Assembly: GCF_003670115.1 (NCBI RefSeq)
Contig: NZ_QQTY01000003.1
Span: 186,001-250,000 of the forward strand
Source: Natronorubrum halophilum
GTDB taxonomy: Archaea; Halobacteriota; Halobacteria; Halobacteriales; Natrialbaceae
Direction of reading: 5' to 3'
Length of the DNA: 64,000 bases
This document shows positions 34,956 to 43,554 of this stretch, piece by piece. The translations under genes and the position numbers were made by a program. How positions within the stretch are numbered: the first letter of the stretch is position 1; the number at the start of each line of letters is the position of its first letter. The notes under the pieces are model-generated. The model saw only the letters and a list, made by a program, of their open reading frames with translations. It was not told where the DNA came from and did no database searches.

Positions 34956-35723
34956 CTACGCGAGCGCGAGTTCGAGTTCGTACTCGTTGACTATCTTCGT
35001 GACTTTGTCCGCGAGTCGTTCCGGCCTGCCCGAACCGGTTAACGAGTGCTCCGATCCGGTGACGCTGAAGCCGCCGATTACGTTCCCCGACTGCTGAGTT
35101 GCCGCGACGCCGATGGCGTGGAGTTCCCGGAAGTTCTCGGCACCGTTGACGGCGTATCCTCGTTCTCGTATCTCGGACAGTTCGTCGAAGAGCGCTTCTC
35201 GGTCGGTGATCGTATTTTCCGTCTCTGCAGGCATCCCCCACTCGTCGAGGACCTGTTCGACCCTCGATTTCGGCATTTCTGAAAGGATAGCCTTTCCGAC
35301 GGCGGTGTTGTGGAGATGTAATCGGTTTCCGAGACGTTCGTGGGTCCAGCCCGTCTTCTTTCCCGACGCCGTGTGGATGAAGACCGCTTTGCCACCCATC
35401 TCCACGGCGAATATCGACCGAAGTCCGACCTCGTCGTACAGACGCTCAGTGAACTCGCGTGCGAGAACGAACCCTTCTTTGCGGGTCCGGACCTGGTTTC
35501 CCAGTCGCAGGAGTTCCGGACCGAGATAGTAGAAATCGCCTCGCTGAATCACGAAGTGCTTCGACGCTAACGTGGCTAAGTGACCGTGAACAGTGCTCTT
35601 CGACGTCTCCATTCGATCCGCGATCTCCGTGACCCTGGCACCGTTAGTCTCTTCGAGGACGTTGAGTATGTCTATCGACGTCGCGGTCGTCTGAAGCGTT
35701 TTCGAACCCTTTTCATGGACCAT
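34956..35723 (-). CDS. IclR family transcriptional regulator
   Basis: 255-residue regulator with an N-terminal winged helix (SIDILNVLEETNGARVTEIA then STVHGHLATLASKHFV) and a C-terminal effector domain (LHLHNTAVGKAILSEMPKSR, ELHAIGVAATQQSGNVIGGF). ATG at 35723 (MVHEKGSK) is chosen. A TATA box (minus strand TTTATATG, 35745-35752) lies 22-29 bp upstream, so the mRNA is leaderless, and a GTTC-type site abuts that box. Autoregulation and control of the neighbouring importer and catabolic genes are likely but inferred. Confidence 0.9.
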   Translation of the reverse strand: MVHEKGSKTLQTTATSIDILNVLEETNGARVTEIADRMETSKSTVHGHLATLASKHFVIQRGDFYYLGPELLRLGNQVRTRKEGFVLAREFTERLYDEVGLRSIFAVEMGGKAVFIHTASGKKTGWTHERLGNRLHLHNTAVGKAILSEMPKSRVEQVLDEWGMPAETENTITDREALFDELSEIRERGYAVNGAENFRELHAIGVAATQQSGNVIGGFSVTGSEHSLTGSGRPERLADKVTKIVNEYELELALA

Positions 35724-35744
35724 ACGCCTATATCTGAGGCGACG

Positions 35745-35769
35745 CATATAAAGTTCATGGTAGACGAAC
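35745..35769 (-). promoter_or_regulatory. Promoter and candidate operator of the IclR gene
   Basis: Plus strand CATATAAA (35745-35752) followed by GTTCATGGTAGACGAAC (35753-35769). On the minus strand this is an operator-like element immediately upstream of TTTATATG, whose spacing to ATG 35723 fits a core promoter. Half-sites GTTC and ACGAAC match the sites at 34519 and 34900. Binding here would block the transcription factor B contact region. Confidence 0.5.
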
Positions 35770-35966
35770 GGATACGGCCCGGTGAATCACAGTAGGCAAA
35801 CGGACGCGGTCCGGTGTGAATCACAGCGGTCGAATGGCGAAAGACGCCGTCAACTCCGGATGGACCGTTGACGTAGTAGTCAGAAGAAACGTGTGGCGAG
35901 AAAACGAAGCGAGGGGAAGAGGTGAGACGAGAAAACGAGGCAAGAGATCGCGCGTTGCTGCCGAAT

Positions 35967-37073
35967 TCAGTTTACAACGTCGACCCAACCGCCCTGTTCG
36001 CCAGATTCGTACGCCGCGTCGAGGACCCGAAGGAGCTGGACAGCGTCGTCGACCGTCGCCGGGACGTCGCCAGTCTCGTATCCCTCGAAATACGCTTCGA
36101 AGTAGTCCTGGACGAAATCGCCCCACGCTGGGAAGCGGTCGTAGGTGAATTCGAACTCAGTAGTCCGCTTGGGAGCGGCCGACCACTCCGGATCTCCCGA
36201 CGTGATCTCGAGCGGGATCGTCGGCTCGTGCTGGAGGGAATCGTGGTGAAGCGGCGTCAGGGCCTGGGCATCGGTTCCGTAGAGCCCGAGGTGCGTGTCC
36301 TTGCCCCGGTCGCTGAGATAGTACCCGGTGTGGTATGTTCCCAGCGTCCCGTCTTGGGTCTCGAACTGGAGCACCGCTCCGGCGTCGACGTCAGCGTTCT
36401 CCGCGTCGTGGAACTCGGCGTTCACTCGAGCAATCGGATCGTCGAGCACCCACGGGATCATGTCGACCCAGTGCGGACCGATCCACTGGAGAGCGCCGCC
36501 GCGACTCGTCTCCTGGTCGTAGAGGTAGTGGTCGGTGTTCCGATACGAAAGCTGACTGGCGTTGAATCGTCCCTCGACGGTCCAGACGTCGCCGAAGAAG
36601 CCGTCACCGACTCGGTCTCGGAGCTCCATCGCAACGGGATTCTTCCGGTAGTACATCGTCGGCGAGACGGTAATGCCGGCGTCGTTCGCTTTCTGAGCGA
36701 TTTGTTCCAAGTCGCCGGCGGTCCGCGCGATAGGTTTCTCGCTGATCACGTGGACGCCGTTCTCGACGGCGCTTTCGACGATCGACGGCGTCTCGTCGCT
36801 GCGGTACGTGATCCAGACGACATCGACGTCCGCCTCTGCGGTCAGACGGTGTGGATCCTCGTACACCGATGCGCCCGCCACCAGATCTGCGACGTTGTCG
36901 TTCTCGGTCGTGATCTCGTCCGGCCGATCGTCCATCGCAGCAAGGTTGTCGACGTCCACCCGACGTCCCGGCTCACAGACGGCGGTGATATCGAGGTCAA
37001 GCCCGCTCGCGATGGTAAAGTACGGATCGCGGTGATGATGGTCAACGCCAACGTAGCCTATTTTCGCATCCAT
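35967..37073 (-). CDS. Gfo/Idh/MocA family oxidoreductase with unusual nucleotide loop
   Basis: 368-residue NAD(P)-dependent dehydrogenase of the glucose-fructose oxidoreductase family. An N-terminal Rossmann domain is followed by the EKP motif (HVISEKPIART) and a C-terminal substrate domain (YRKNPVAMELRDRVGDGFFG). The glycine-rich loop is odd: IGYVGVDHHHRDPYF, where GxGxxG is expected. ATG at 37073 (MDAKIGY) is chosen because the upstream frame looks like promoter; AT-rich ATATTAATG (about 37097-37105) lies 25-30 bp upstream. Divergent from a second Gfo/Idh/MocA gene at 37281. Confidence 0.88.
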   Translation of the reverse strand: MDAKIGYVGVDHHHRDPYFTIASGLDLDITAVCEPGRRVDVDNLAAMDDRPDEITTENDNVADLVAGASVYEDPHRLTAEADVDVVWITYRSDETPSIVESAVENGVHVISEKPIARTAGDLEQIAQKANDAGITVSPTMYYRKNPVAMELRDRVGDGFFGDVWTVEGRFNASQLSYRNTDHYLYDQETSRGGALQWIGPHWVDMIPWVLDDPIARVNAEFHDAENADVDAGAVLQFETQDGTLGTYHTGYYLSDRGKDTHLGLYGTDAQALTPLHHDSLQHEPTIPLEITSGDPEWSAAPKRTTEFEFTYDRFPAWGDFVQDYFEAYFEGYETGDVPATVDDAVQLLRVLDAAYESGEQGGWVDVVN

Positions 37074-37280
37074 GTTCTCGAGTTTCCCGAGATCGTATAT
37101 TAATGTATTGGTTGTCGACATTCACAGGCCTGCAAGATGACTCAGTCGATCGAGAGAGAAACGGTTTGTACGCGCTCGTTGGGGCCTCTCTAGTTCGAAC
37201 AGGCAAATGCGGGGCTGTATTCCGTATGACCGAAACACTATTGTTACTCCCCTGTTCACAGAGGAATAGAGTAGTTAGCT

Positions 37281-38429
37281 ATGCAAGAAATTGGCATAAT
37301 AATGAACGGAGTGACCGGCCGAATGGGTACGAACCAACATCTCATTCGATCTATCATGGCGATTCGCGAGGAAGGCGGTGTCGAATTGCCGAGCGGGGAA
37401 CGGGTGCTGCCGGACCCGCTGCTTGTCGGACGGAACGAACGCAAGCTTCGAGAACTGAGCGAAGAACACGGCGTTGAACGTTGGGCCGCCGACCCCGACC
37501 TGGAGACGTGTCTCGACGGGGACGATGAGATCTATTTCGACTCACAGATCACCCCGCGGCGTCCGGAGGCGCTCCTGAAAGCCATCGAGGCCGGAAAGGA
37601 TGTGTACTGCGAAAAGCCGCTGGCAGGTGACCTCGATACCGCACTGGAGGTCGCCCGCGAAGCGAAACGAAGCGACAGCAAGCACGGTATCGTACAGGAC
37701 AAGCTCTGGCTTCCCGGCCTGATGAAACTCCAGCGGCTGATCGATCAGGACTTCTTCGGCGACATCCTTTCGGTGCAGATCGATTTCGGCTACTGGGTGT
37801 TCACCGGTCACACTCAGCCGGCCCAGCGACCCTCCTGGAACTACCGCGCGGAGGACGGCGGCGGGATCATCGACGACATGTTCTCCCACTGGAACTACGT
37901 CCTCGAGAACATCTTCGGACAGGTCGAATCCGTGCGCTGCCTCGAGAAGACTCACGTGCCCACTCGCGTCGACGAGAACGGCGAAGAGTACGAGGCGACG
38001 GCTGACGACGCCGCCTACGCCATCATGGAACTCGAGGACGACATCGTCGCGCAACTCAACTCCTCGTGGACGGTCCGCGTCAACCGGGACGACCTGCTCG
38101 AGATTCAAGTCGACGGGACGGAGGGCACTGCCGTCGCCGGCCTGCGCGATTGCAAGACCCAGCACCACTCGAACACCCCCAAACCGGAGTGGAACCCGGA
38201 CACGCCGAAAGAACACGACTTCTACGACGACTGGGTGACGGTTCCGAACAACCAGGAGTTCGAAAACGCGTTCAAGGTACAGTGGGAGAAGTACATCCGC
38301 CACGTGGTCGCGGACGAACCGTTCCCGTGGGACTTCGCCGCCGGGGCAAGAGGGGTCCAGCTGACCGCAGCAAGCTACCAGTCCTCCGAAGAGGAGCGCC
38401 GAGTCGCTATCGACGAACTCGAAATCTGA
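37281..38429 (+). CDS. Gfo/Idh/MocA family oxidoreductase
   Basis: 382-residue oxidoreductase. The N-terminal nucleotide loop is GVTGRMGTNQHL. The EKP motif (YCEKPLAGDL) and a substrate domain with DKLWLPGLMKLQRLIDQDFF and GGGIIDDMFSHWNYV follow. Gly-rich-loop type and length differ from the divergent paralogue at 35967, so the two probably act on different intermediates. The shared 207-bp spacer holds both promoters. Confidence 0.88.
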   Translation: MQEIGIIMNGVTGRMGTNQHLIRSIMAIREEGGVELPSGERVLPDPLLVGRNERKLRELSEEHGVERWAADPDLETCLDGDDEIYFDSQITPRRPEALLKAIEAGKDVYCEKPLAGDLDTALEVAREAKRSDSKHGIVQDKLWLPGLMKLQRLIDQDFFGDILSVQIDFGYWVFTGHTQPAQRPSWNYRAEDGGGIIDDMFSHWNYVLENIFGQVESVRCLEKTHVPTRVDENGEEYEATADDAAYAIMELEDDIVAQLNSSWTVRVNRDDLLEIQVDGTEGTAVAGLRDCKTQHHSNTPKPEWNPDTPKEHDFYDDWVTVPNNQEFENAFKVQWEKYIRHVVADEPFPWDFAAGARGVQLTAASYQSSEEERRVAIDELEI

Positions 38430-38532
38430 CGGGTGACAGCGAACTGTTCATCGTCCGGTTTTTCATCACACGGGGGTCGTCGACGTCATGGAGTCGATAC
38501 GTGATTTCGATATTTCGATGCGTGACCCGTCT

Positions 38533-39900
38533 TCAGTCGTTATCTGTGGCGTCGCGAACAGTCTCGTGAGGTGAGGGTGACGCAAAATCGCCCGATTCGA
38601 AGGCGATTGGAGAGGGTTCCTCGACGACGCGGAGATCGTCACGGTCACGCGCTTCCTCGACGAGTGCCGCCGAGGCGTAGAGTCGTTGGAGGTGCATCGT
38701 GTCGGGAGCGCGGACGACGCGAACCGTCTCCGGGTCGACGATTCCGATCGTCGATAGCGCCGCGATGAGGCCGGCGCGATCGGTTTCGACGGCCGGAGGA
38801 AGACGAACTCCCCTGGTCGTACTGGCCGTCAGCGCGTTGATGAGCGTAGTCGGCATGTCGATTTCCTCGAGCAGATCCGCATGGACGAAGTCAGCCGAAC
38901 CCATTCCCATCGCGTTGCCGTGTGTCGTCTCGGTGAGCCCGCGCGTGTAGATCCGTTTGATATCGGGCAGATCCGGTTCCGGTTCCTGGATCGCAAACGG
39001 CCGGCGGCCGATAACGTTCGTGTCCATCCCCTGACCGCTGATGTCCTTCCCCTGGCGATCGAGGACCAGGATATCGAGTTCTCGGAACGGGATCGTCGGC
39101 ATGATGTCGTAAGCGGTTTCGAGGAGTTCCTCCTCGCGGTCAAGGAAGCCTTCCGGAGGGACCCCTTCGAGGAGGGTGGTGTCGTCACGCTGATCCTCGA
39201 GGATCGCAACCCCGCCGACGACGGGAAGTTCGGCGAGTAACTGTTCGGTGATCTCGGGGATCATGTGGCGGAGTGACCAGTCGACCGCCCAGTCGTGAGC
39301 GATCTTGGCCCCGCGTTGCTTGCCTACACCGATGACGAGCATCTTCGAGAGACCGCTCTCGACCGTGCCGTCGAAGTCGGTGTGGGGCTTTACGCGGTTT
39401 ATCGGGACGATGGCGTCGGCCCCAACGGCGTTGGCATCCGCAACGACCGGGACGTCGCGTTCAGCCGTCCGTCCGACTTCGATGACCTCCATGCTGGATC
39501 GGATCTCGCACCCGACGGTCGACTCCGACACGCCGAGGTCGGCCAACATCTCGCGTTGGCCCTCGGCGGAGGCCCCGCCGTGACTGCCCATCGCCGGGAA
39601 CACGAACGGCTCGTATCCGCGATCTGTGGCTTCGTCAACGACCCCGGAAACGATAGTCTCGAGGTTCGCGATCCCGCGGCTCCCGACGCCGAGTGCGATT
39701 TCGCCGCCGTCGGGAACGTTCTCGAGCGGCAGCGAGCCGAAGGCTTCCGCCGCGCGTTCGGCGATACGTTCCCGCGGAATCGGGTCTGTCTCCCACACCT
39801 GTTCGATGAGTCCCAGTTCCGGCAGCGGGGTTTCGCCACATGCCTCGCGAACCGACTCTTCCGGGACCGCAAGTGAACTCCTAGATGGGTTCGAATCCAT
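38533..39900 (-). CDS. LarA-like (DUF2088) nickel-pincer racemase/epimerase family protein
   Basis: 455-residue homologue of lactate racemase LarA. Residues that in LarA hold the nickel-pincer cofactor appear conserved: His in GSHGG, His in KPHTDFDG, then SKMLVIGVG with a Lys and, 16 residues later as in LarA, His in AKIAHDW. Relatives racemise or epimerise various 2-hydroxy acids. The LarB/LarE/LarC cofactor genes are not in this window. On the minus strand TATTTATTACTG (about 39923-39934) is a likely TATA element. Convergent with the Gfo/Idh gene at 37281. Confidence 0.82.
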   Translation of the reverse strand: MDSNPSRSSLAVPEESVREACGETPLPELGLIEQVWETDPIPRERIAERAAEAFGSLPLENVPDGGEIALGVGSRGIANLETIVSGVVDEATDRGYEPFVFPAMGSHGGASAEGQREMLADLGVSESTVGCEIRSSMEVIEVGRTAERDVPVVADANAVGADAIVPINRVKPHTDFDGTVESGLSKMLVIGVGKQRGAKIAHDWAVDWSLRHMIPEITEQLLAELPVVGGVAILEDQRDDTTLLEGVPPEGFLDREEELLETAYDIMPTIPFRELDILVLDRQGKDISGQGMDTNVIGRRPFAIQEPEPDLPDIKRIYTRGLTETTHGNAMGMGSADFVHADLLEEIDMPTTLINALTASTTRGVRLPPAVETDRAGLIAALSTIGIVDPETVRVVRAPDTMHLQRLYASAALVEEARDRDDLRVVEEPSPIAFESGDFASPSPHETVRDATDND

Positions 39901-39986
39901 ACGCTAACGCTGGGACGGTTCAGTAATAAATATGACCCAGATCGATCGAACCGAGACGGATATCGAAGGTGGAGATTTCGCGTCGT

Positions 39987-40048
39987 CCAATCGCCGCGAA
40001 AGCGTTCAATCGCTGCGAAGAGGGATTCCGCGCCGCCCAATCGCTGGG
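39987..40048 (+). repeat. Three short direct repeats upstream of the FAH gene
   Basis: Copies are CCAATCGCCGCGAA (39987-40000), TCAATCGCTGCGAA (40006-40019) and the shorter CCAATCGCTGGG (40037-40048). They lie just before the inverted repeat and TATA region of the gene at 40095 and may bind an activator or repressor. Confidence 0.4.
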
Positions 40049-40050
40049 CA

Positions 40051-40079
40051 ACCAACCTCAATACTTAAGTGGTTGGGTT
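40051..40079 (+). promoter_or_regulatory. Inverted repeat around the TATA region of the FAH gene
   Basis: ACCAACC (40051-40057) and GGTTGGGTT (40071-40079) flank AATACTTAAGT. The AT-rich core lies about 25-35 bp before ATG 40095, where a TATA box is expected, so a protein on the repeat would compete with TATA-binding protein. Confidence 0.45.
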
Positions 40080-40094
40080 GACCTTTTTTGATCG

Positions 40095-40937
40095 ATGCAA
40101 TTCGTTCGATACAATGGCGGTTCCGACCCCACCTGGGGAATCAAAACCGACGGAGAAATTCACGCGCTGGCCGACCTTCCGGTTGGGACGCCGTCCTACC
40201 AGGACCTCACGAACCAACGGTACCTTGACCAGTTACGGGATGCCGTCCAGAACGGGACGTGCTCACGGGTCAACCCCGACGATGTGAACCTGCTGGCACC
40301 GGTCCCGTGTCCATCGAAGATCGTCTGTGCCGGGCTCAACTATCGCGATCACGCCGAAGAACAAGACGAACCGATTCCCGAAGAACCGCTCCTGTTCTCG
40401 AAAGCCCCGACAACGGTCACGAACCCGAACAGTCCGATCGTCCATCCCGAGGGCGAACAGGTCGACTACGAAGTCGAGCTCGCCGCGGTCATCGGCCGGA
40501 CGGCGAAGAACATCGATGAAGACGAGGTCTCGGATCACATTGCCGGATACACGGTCCTCAACGACGTGAGCGGACGGGACGCGCAGTTCTCCGACGGCCA
40601 GTTCTTCCGGGGAAAAAGCTACGACACCTTCTCCCCGATGGGTCCGACGCTAGTCGCCGGCGACGACTACGACCCCAACACCGTCGACGTAGCGTTACGC
40701 GTCGACGGAGACACGAAACAGGTCTCGAATACGGAGCAGTTTATCTTCGACGTGCCCGAACTGGTATCGTACATCAGCCAGAATATGACCCTTCGACCGG
40801 GAGACGTCATCTCCACGGGGACGCCGGGCGGTGTCGGAATCTTCCGCGACCCCGTTGACCTGCTCGAGCCGGGACAGGTCTGCGAGGCGGAGATCGAGGG
40901 AATCGGCACGCTCACGAACCCCGTAGTCGGCGAGTGA
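40095..40937 (+). CDS. Fumarylacetoacetate hydrolase (FAH) family protein
   Basis: 280-residue FAH-fold enzyme. Such enzymes cleave or decarboxylate 2,4-diketo or acylpyruvate acids using a divalent metal. Visible blocks: KIVCAGLNYRDHAEE, LLFSKAPTTV, VDYEVELAAVIG (metal-binding Glu residues), YTVLNDVSGRDAQ, GKSYDTFSPMGP and ISTGTPGGVGIF. With dehydrogenases and a LarA homologue nearby it may perform the terminal C-C cleavage of a sugar-acid pathway; that placement is inference. Confidence 0.92.
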   Translation: MQFVRYNGGSDPTWGIKTDGEIHALADLPVGTPSYQDLTNQRYLDQLRDAVQNGTCSRVNPDDVNLLAPVPCPSKIVCAGLNYRDHAEEQDEPIPEEPLLFSKAPTTVTNPNSPIVHPEGEQVDYEVELAAVIGRTAKNIDEDEVSDHIAGYTVLNDVSGRDAQFSDGQFFRGKSYDTFSPMGPTLVAGDDYDPNTVDVALRVDGDTKQVSNTEQFIFDVPELVSYISQNMTLRPGDVISTGTPGGVGIFRDPVDLLEPGQVCEAEIEGIGTLTNPVVGE

Positions 40938-41193
40938 GCGAGGTTCGATAAATCGGGAAATTCTCGAGTGCGTGTTTTTCGATCTTCGCCCTCGAAACCC
41001 GAGTGGTGTTTCACATCCGGGACATCGAAGTCGACACCGAGTGACGTTTCGCGTTCGAGACGTCGAAGTCGACAGCAGTCCCGCGCTTTCTGCGTCTTCA
41101 GAATAGTTCTCTGATACGATCAGGAGGGGAACCACTACAGCAGACGGATACTCCAATCCGGAGACTTTTTGTACCTCATCGGCGACCGGATAG

Positions 41194-41571
41194 ATGATGA
41201 CACACCAGCACACGGCGATTCGCGCATCCGACATCGAGGGAAGCGTTGCGTTCTACGAAGAACTGGTCGATTTTGAGGTCGTCCGCTCGTTCGAAACGGA
41301 TGACGGGACGCGGAACGTCTTCATCGGACATTCCGATCCGACGGTGGACGACGATGCCGCTATTCAACTCGTCGAATCCGACGAGCCAGTCGAAACCGGC
41401 GATTTCGAACATATTGCTCTGGCCGTCGAGGACGTCGACGCGACCGTCGACCGACTCGATGACAGCCTGATTACCGGCGATCCGGAGACGCTCGAGGATC
41501 TCGGCGTTCGCGTGGCGTTTATCGAGGATCCGGAAGGATGGGGCATCGAACTCATCGAATACGTGGAATGA
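41194..41571 (+). CDS. VOC (glyoxalase/bleomycin resistance) superfamily protein
   Basis: 125-residue protein with two betaalphabetabetabeta modules: HTAIRASDIEGSVAFYEELV at the start, HIALAVEDVDATVDRL in the middle and FIEDPEGWGIELIE at the end. Metal ligands of glyoxalase I type appear at the expected places (His in HTAIR, Glu in IELIE). Possibly a lyase, isomerase or dioxygenase of the nearby catabolic locus. Confidence 0.85.
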   Translation: MMTHQHTAIRASDIEGSVAFYEELVDFEVVRSFETDDGTRNVFIGHSDPTVDDDAAIQLVESDEPVETGDFEHIALAVEDVDATVDRLDDSLITGDPETLEDLGVRVAFIEDPEGWGIELIEYVE

Positions 41572-42501
41572 GACCGTGAACGAGACGCTGTCGAATTCGA
41601 CCGTCACCGGGTAAGCCAGGTTCACCGCAGGTCGAAGCCATCGCGGAAAGGCGTTCCACTCCTCGAATTCGTTCATCTGTCACGGCCTCGTTCTCATCTC
41701 CGCCGGATACTATCTGATGGGAGACCAGTACGACATCTAGATATTATAGTAGTGTGCGAACTGTTCAAGTTATTCGCTGACTTGACTGACTACCGATCTA
41801 CGAGTTATGGAAGCGGTCGACTCGCGTCTTGCGTATCTGTGGAAGATGTTCCGCTGTAGTTTTCGCGCCTCGTAGTCGCGCTAACTGCTCAATTGTACTC
41901 AGGAGAGGTGAGTCAGCTATCCGTAGCTATCGAGACGAGATTTCGAAGAGATCGAATCCTCGGCCAAACGATGCGGAAAACCGGTCGGGGCGATGTTTCG
42001 ACGTCCAAAGACTTCGATATCGAGAAAGAGCGTTATAGTCGTATAGATTGAATAGAACTCACAAGACCGAGTACTGATAATCTTGTCAAAATAGTAGTGA
42101 TGGCGATCCGAGACGGCTTCGCCGTCATCGGAACTGGCAGCTCCGAGTGGCTCACGAGAGCGTCAGTCTCGAGAAGATCGATAGGTATAGTTCGCTATCA
42201 ACAAACAGTTTTATCTCTCGAAGCGAACGCTCGATCGCGTAGAAACGGATGGCGAAAACCCTAACGCAATCGTTCACTCGGTCCCCGTTCACCAAAGACC
42301 TATTGTACCTGTCATACCTATTGCGGCTGAAGTACCTATCGCACCTATTGTAACCACTATTCCTATCGCGACTATTGTTTTTCAGAGATACAGATAGCCA
42401 CTCAATACCAAAGCATCAGAAACCAATCTCTATAGGTGAAGAGGGTTTCAACTGATTTCACTCACAGGAAGAGATACACTGCTTGGTTTCCATTCAGAGG
42501 C
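41572..42501. other. Spacer with 15-bp repeat copy and 9-bp tandem array; no clear gene
   Basis: No gene recognised. CGAGTTATGGAAGCG at 41801-41815 recurs at 43441-43455, on the far side of an IS5-type relic. The tandem 9-bp array at 42299-42379 is listed separately. The rest is AT-richer, with no recognisable open frame. Confidence 0.5.
42299..42379 (+). repeat. Degenerate 9-bp tandem repeat, about nine units
   Basis: Units follow the consensus CCTATYGYA: CCTATTGTA, CCTGTCATA, CCTATTGCG, GCTGAAGTA, CCTATCGCA, CCTATTGTA, ACCACTATT, CCTATCGCG, ACTATTGTT. The CCTAT(T/C)G core recurs at 42299, 42317, 42335, 42344 and 42362, always at multiples of 9 bp. In one frame it would encode Pro-Ile-Val/Ala tripeptides, but no start codon or gene supports translation. 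Confidence 0.6.
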
Positions 42502-42702
42502 ATGGCCAAGTTTACCGAAGGATTAGGCAACGATGAATTACTCGCCTATTACGTGGCCTTCGGTATTGTTATCGGAATCATGCTCGGCGGTTTCATCGGA
42601 TCAATCTACGGTGATGGGTTTATCATGGCAATGGGACCCGCTATAGGCATCTTTATCGGCTTGGCAGCTTGGTATATACTGGCTGATCAAGCAGATTATT
42701 AA
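42502..42702 (+). CDS. Small two-helix membrane protein, unknown function
   Basis: 66-residue protein, MAKFTEGLGNDELLAYYVAF..., with two hydrophobic helices (about residues 16-36 and 43-62) joined by a short Gly/Asp loop. The second helix contains a glycine-rich PAIGIFIGLAAWY. The start at 42502 is preferred over an upstream ATG at 42436. It sits just before an IS5-type relic. I do not recognise the family. Confidence 0.65.
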   Translation: MAKFTEGLGNDELLAYYVAFGIVIGIMLGGFIGSIYGDGFIMAMGPAIGIFIGLAAWYILADQADY

Positions 42703-42741
42703 GCCCCAATACGAGGGTCTATTGTCATTCTGTACTGATCA

Positions 42742-43401
42742 TTAGATGGCTCGGTCGAGATTATGGACGATACACACAAGGGCGAGTTCACGAAACTGCT
42801 TCCACCAACGACGTGAGCGAACGAATGCACCGTATTTCCGCTCGAGTCGAAAGTTGACCGTTTCGCTCTGGCTCCGTTGGGCGTAGCGTTCAGTATCCAA
42901 CCGAGCGTTCCACGCGTTCTGCAGTAACGGGAACTCACGATGTTTGATCAGCGGACGAATCCCGTTCTTGCGGGCTATCGCCCGAATCTGCTGAATCATC
43001 AGCTTTGCCCGTTTCGTGTAGTGTTTCGAGGCGTGACTTCGGTCGAAGCCCGAGGCGTCGATCCCCGCAACACCATTTGTTGGACGCAGTGACACAGAGA
43101 GATTGGGCAGTACTCGCCAGACAGCCATATCGAGTCTATCGAACGCTTTACACAGCGTTGACGGGGCAAGAAGTTCGGTGAGGTCGATGGCACTCCGAAT
43201 ACGGGGCATCTCGATGAGTTCGTCGAGAAGTGTCCGATAGGTCGTGTCCTTCCAAACTTAGAGACATAGGTGGACGATGTGCTGATAGAGTGTGTAGCGT
43301 TATTTCGAGAACGTCGAGGAGTATCGAGCTACGGCACGTTGCGCTAACTGAATTACTTTCTCGACAAATAGAAGGAACCGAGACTTCGGGAGGGTGTGCA
43401 T
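42742..43401 (-). pseudogene. IS5-type transposase, decayed
   Basis: Starts MHTLPKSRFLLFVEKVIQLA. In the same frame a stop replaces a residue after SSTFSK, and another follows HIVHLCL. Then comes VWKDTTYRTLLDELIEMPRI, APSTLCKAFDRLDMAVWRVL, NGVAGIDASGFDRSHASKHY and LERKYGAFVRSRRWWKQFRE. Between MIQQ and IRAIARKNGIRPL roughly 50 codons of the catalytic core are missing relative to typical haloarchaeal IS5 transposases. With two stops and a deletion, it is inactive. Confidence 0.82.
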
Positions 43402-43554
43402 CTATCCGAACTACTGACGCGCTACCCAACTACTGAAACGCGAGTTATGGAAGCGACCGATATCCGAGCAACTCGAGCGGAAAAGCCGTCGACGTGCGTC
43501 ACCAGTGGAAATGGTGACTGACGCTATCAAATCATGTTGTCACGATACCAGTCA

